This document shows positions 62,201 to 64,000 of a stretch of 64,000 nt of DNA, piece after piece. The stretch spans positions 19,275,001 to 19,339,000 of the forward strand of contig JARDYH010000002.1 of NCBI GenBank assembly GCA_029215795.1, read 5' to 3'. Origin of the DNA: Anniella stebbinsi. Taxonomy: Eukaryota; Chordata; Lepidosauria; Squamata; Anniellidae. How positions within the stretch are numbered: position 1 is the stretch's first letter; every line of letters starts with the position of its first letter. The translations under genes and the position numbers were made by a program. The notes under the pieces were generated by a model, which saw only the letters and a list, made by a program, of their open reading frames with translations, had not been told where the DNA came from and did not search any database.

Positions 62201-63012
62201 TGGAAAATTTGAAGGATAATGAGCAAATTAAAGAGCTATTGATAGGTCAAAAATCAGCATGGTTTAAATGTATACAATTAGGGAAATGGACTCAGGAATG
62301 GAGATTGAAAAATAAAAAGTGTAGAAATAATACAAGATTTGAAGAATTAATAGAGTCAAAAGGTAGGAAAGAAGAAAAGGAAATTAAGAAAGGGTTGACT
62401 AGTGAGATATATAAATTATTGATAGAGGAAGAATTTCAAAATTCACTTAAAGCAATAAAAAAGGTATGGGAAGAGGACGTAAATGGAGAAATTAAGGAAT
62501 ATAACTGGGAGAGGTTGTGGAACGCAAGAATGTTAAAATTGTTATCGATCAGAATTAAGGAGAATTTTTATAAGGTATTGTGGAGATGGTATCTAACACC
62601 GGTTAGATTTCACCAGATAGACAAAAAAATATCTAAAAAGTGTTGGAGGGGATGCCAGGAGGTTGGAACTTATTACCATATGTGGTGGAGCTGTGAATAT
62701 GTACAAAAAATTTGGAAAAGGGTATTTAAAGAAATAAGTGAAATAATCGGAAGTAAAGTGGAACTAAACCCGAAGCTCGCTCTACTAGCAATATGGGATA
62801 GAGGGGAAGAGGACAAAAATAAGAGAGAATTGATAAACAACCTCCTGACTCCTGTTAGACTAATGATTGCAAAAAATTGGAAAGGACAAGGAAGCTATAC
62901 AATAGAAGAATGGTATAAAGAAATATGGGATATGGCTTTGAATGATATGCTAACCTGTAAAATGAAATTGAAAAGGGGAATGTCCAGTAAAAATGATTTT
63001 GGGGAAATATGA
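59257..63012 (+). CDS. L1 ORF2 (endonuclease-reverse transcriptase)
   Basis: 1,251 residues, near full L1 ORF2 length. Residues 1-235 form an APE-type endonuclease: LATLNVKGLG at 7, catalytic E40 in QETHQ, D142 and N144 in MAGDFNMV, D205-H206 in SRIDHIFVS, and D229-H230. Residues ~460-740 are reverse transcriptase: GGKSPGMDGLGSEYY, LIPKPGKD, YRPISLINQDSKI, catalytic D598 in LALDIFKAFD, RQGCPLSPILF, and D699-D700 in FADD, followed by LKVNWGKSEMM. A C-terminal Cys-rich motif has C1129, C1133, H1141 and C1146. All catalytic residues are present with no frame break. The start ATG at 59257 has G at -3. It acts in target-primed reverse transcription, using ORF1-bound RNA as template. Confidence 0.95.
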   Translation: MENKLRLATLNVKGLGTVIKRKRIEMLLKNKKIDVIFLQETHQAKDGVNELRMREVGVYEKAYGTSKSRGVAIIISKTCGINIQSVKRDNNGRFLIMFCKLGEEEYVLVNVYAPNGKQMDFIDEVFNVLGEVGKKHIVMAGDFNMVLDIGKDRDNILKDTKRVGKTELSKLMEGKELMDVWRVLRGEERKYTFYSQRFKSYSRIDHIFVSKNMLPKIIDCDIGVIKVTDHALMTMDMETKKDYRQAKRWRLDVRLLNKKDIMEKRKKELQEIWEINEKENTRQDILWDTMKAVVRGICIRERCTLKKQQEAQNKKIEEEIWSLEEKLKETKDKRLIAQIQAKKKELEKEELEQVQKNLLYLKRDFFEYSNRNSKMLARSTQLEKAKNMIGTIKDKAGNSCNLMKDKLNIFKDFYSELYTSGSGPQDKILEYVERNWKIKLQKQDRDYMEGLVTEKEIEGVIDKLKGGKSPGMDGLGSEYYKLFKGILVPRLKKLFNTIIEGGKTPPSWDHSLIILIPKPGKDLTDPASYRPISLINQDSKIFTAIMAKRMATFIGKYIKKDQCGFIPCRQMSDLMGRVLNIISIIKKRNLKAGLLALDIFKAFDCVEWPALKTILKTFGFGDKFMGVMDKLYKNNKAEILVNDGLTQQITLARGTRQGCPLSPILFAIVIEILANVIREDERVKGIGRKEKIKMNMFADDTLLTVEDPLGSAEVIKKHLREFGEITGLKVNWGKSEMMLFNYNKEELEEGKDKLGLRLKNIVRYLGINIDRDLDRLEELNLVALKKQVGEKLEVYKKLKHSWFGRIAIIKMKILPKINFLFRMLPIKISDVELKSWQNIINAYCNGDKKARINKGLWYKAQKKGGLGLPNIKYYYIANQLRYVISCILGEEDLEWLETQTGEIDDKLQNIFFKKIQKRELKGLDNPLLVNIVEIWEKFRGKWIPGDSPLAPVVVVENFPRVLKVEIEARLKDKEIIKLRKWMENLKDNEQIKELLIGQKSAWFKCIQLGKWTQEWRLKNKKCRNNTRFEELIESKGRKEEKEIKKGLTSEIYKLLIEEEFQNSLKAIKKVWEEDVNGEIKEYNWERLWNARMLKLLSIRIKENFYKVLWRWYLTPVRFHQIDKKISKKCWRGCQEVGTYYHMWWSCEYVQKIWKRVFKEISEIIGSKVELNPKLALLAIWDRGEEDKNKRELINNLLTPVRLMIAKNWKGQGSYTIEEWYKEIWDMALNDMLTCKMKLKRGMSSKNDFGEI

Positions 63013-63184
63013 AGCCCCCTATTGGAACATGTCTTAAGATCGGGGAAGGGACAAACACCTTCAAAAGAGTCGATAAATTTCTGGATAGAATAAAAGATTA
63101 AGAGAAGGTCTCATGGAGTGGGGGTGCACGGGGGGGATTGTCGAGGGTTATGTATGTATTTTATGTTATTATTATGTTGAAAAT

Positions 63185-63215
63185 AATAAAATTATTTCAA
63201 AAAAAAAAAAAAAAA
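63185..63215 (+). terminator. L1 polyadenylation signal and A tail
   Basis: AATAAA at 63185-63190, followed by ATTATTTC and 17 A residues that abut the right target duplication. Confidence 0.85.
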
Positions 63216-63678
63216 GGAAAGGTAAGCGTGCCACGCGCCCCCCGCCCCCCCTCTCCCTTGCTCCCTGCTTACCTTTCCTGGCCGTCCGCTCCCGTCCAGT
63301 GCTGGCTGCTACTGCGAGCGGGCTTTGCGGCCTACTCCGTTCCCAGGCGGGAACAGAGGGCCAGGAAAGGTAAGCGCGTCAAGCGCCCCCCGCCCCCCCT
63401 GCCCCCTGCTTACCTTTCTTGGCAGTCTGCTCCCGTCCGCCGCCCCCTGCCCCCATTGTCTGCTTCTATCAGCGGGCGCCCGCTGGCGCCAACCAATGGA
63501 AGTGGCGATGGGCGCCCGCCGATCCACCAATCCATCCAAACCGGTTCGGAACCTTTCCGGATCGGATCAGATTGGATCGGCTGATCCAGCAGTGAGATCG
63601 GAAATCGGATAATTTATCCGATTTCCCCCTGGATCGGATTTGGATCGTGGATCCGATCCGATTCAGTGCACATCCCTA

Positions 63679-64000
63679 GATGCTGCACAGCCCCAGCATC
63701 AGTGCTTACAAAACGCCTTTGTTCCAGCACAGGGAACATCACTATTTTCCAAGGAGAAGCCATTTTGGTTCTAGGCACTGCTGCCGAGGACACTTTGGGG
63801 TCTTTCCTGGGCCCTGGTGGGTCTCCCCCTCCCCCACTACTCAAGTGATGACACTGTGCTCTCAACTTTGCTGGAGGGGTTTTCAGGCCTCCCCTCCCTG
63901 TCATCCAACCAAGGCCTCATCAGTTAGTCACGGGGCAGGTAATTTCCGACAGGCTCACTTCTCCCTTGGGTCAGTCACTGGGAGAGAGCTCTGCTCTACT
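63679..64000 (-). other. PDZD2 intron continuing past the window
   Basis: No repeat, exon or site recognised in these 322 bases. Confidence 0.5.

Larger units (their letters stand above)
57495..63215 (+). mobile_element. Full-length L1 LINE with intact ORFs
   Basis: About 5.7 kb. A perfect target duplication GGAAAGGTAAGCGTG is at 57480-57494 and 63216-63230. The element starts GGGGCGTGGTCTAGCAGG (5' UTR ~580 bases), has ORF1, a 247-base G-rich spacer, ORF2, a short 3' UTR with AATAAA at 63185-63190 and a 17-A tail. The coding strand is A-rich, as in L1. It is antisense to PDZD2 and lies in its intron. Full length, open frames and a perfect duplication point to a recent insertion; activity is not proven. 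Confidence 0.9.
57078..63678. mobile_element. Palindromic DNA transposon interrupted by an L1
   Basis: Left end TAGGGGTGTGCACGGA and right end TGCACATCCCTA are inverted (TAGGGRTGTGCAC). Both arms are packed with CGGATCGGATC-type words. Removing the L1 and one 15-base duplication leaves about 865 bases: left arm 57078-57494 and right arm 63231-63678. The interior has GC-rich blocks GGAAAGGTAAGCG and CGCTTACCTTTCC-type inverses and tandem copies. No transposase is visible, so it is non-autonomous. No clear target duplication is found outside, so the superfamily is open; ends resemble the 8-base-duplicating T-element at 39722. Confidence 0.7.

Overview
The window is vertebrate nuclear DNA, most likely from a squamate reptile (lizard or snake). 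The evidence is interspersed repeats of squamate type (a tRNA-derived SINE resembling the Sauria class, CR1 and L2-like LINE 3' ends, many short palindromic DNA elements, an L1 with lizard-like ORFs) and a host protein diverged from, but collinear with, mammalian PDZD2. The species cannot be fixed from sequence alone.

The only host gene recognised is PDZD2 (PDZ domain-containing protein 2, also PAPIN/AIPC), on the minus strand. Nineteen exons were placed by conserved protein segments, GT-AG sites and intron phase. They run from 50918 (5'-most exon present) down to position 1, where the window cuts the exon carrying the second half of the last PDZ domain. Joined, they give about 2,191 in-frame codons. 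In order these encode: a linker, PDZ3, PDZ4, a serine-rich linker, an additional complete PDZ fold not in the usual human six-domain scheme, a 3.55-kb exon coding a long low-complexity region, then PDZ5 and most of PDZ6. Exons for the N-terminus, PDZ1 and PDZ2 were not found and should lie beyond 64000. The last ~35 residues and 3' UTR lie before position 1.

The rest is intron filled with repeats. 0-17 kb: L2-like LINE ends, several palindromic non-autonomous DNA elements, a 5S-derived fragment, a CR1 fragment (13.5-14.2 kb), CT and GAAA microsatellites. 22-31 kb: tRNA-SINEs (one split by a LINE tail) and, at 29.5-30.0 kb, a 490-bp insertion with inverted ~100-bp ends, a hammerhead-ribozyme-like core and a perfect 16-bp target-site duplication, best read as a Penelope-like element. 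33-50 kb: hAT-like MITEs, two Sauria-type SINEs, nested fold-back elements, L2 fragments and dinucleotide repeats. 51-57 kb: SINE and LINE remnants and an unusual CpG-rich fold-back element full of GCGCAT motifs.

The largest mobile feature is at 57.1-63.7 kb: a full-length L1 LINE (57495-63215, plus strand, antisense to PDZD2) with open ORF1 and ORF2, polyA tail and a perfect 15-bp target-site duplication. It sits inside an older ~0.87-kb palindrome-bearing DNA transposon whose halves flank it. Intact ORFs and perfect duplication suggest a recent insertion.
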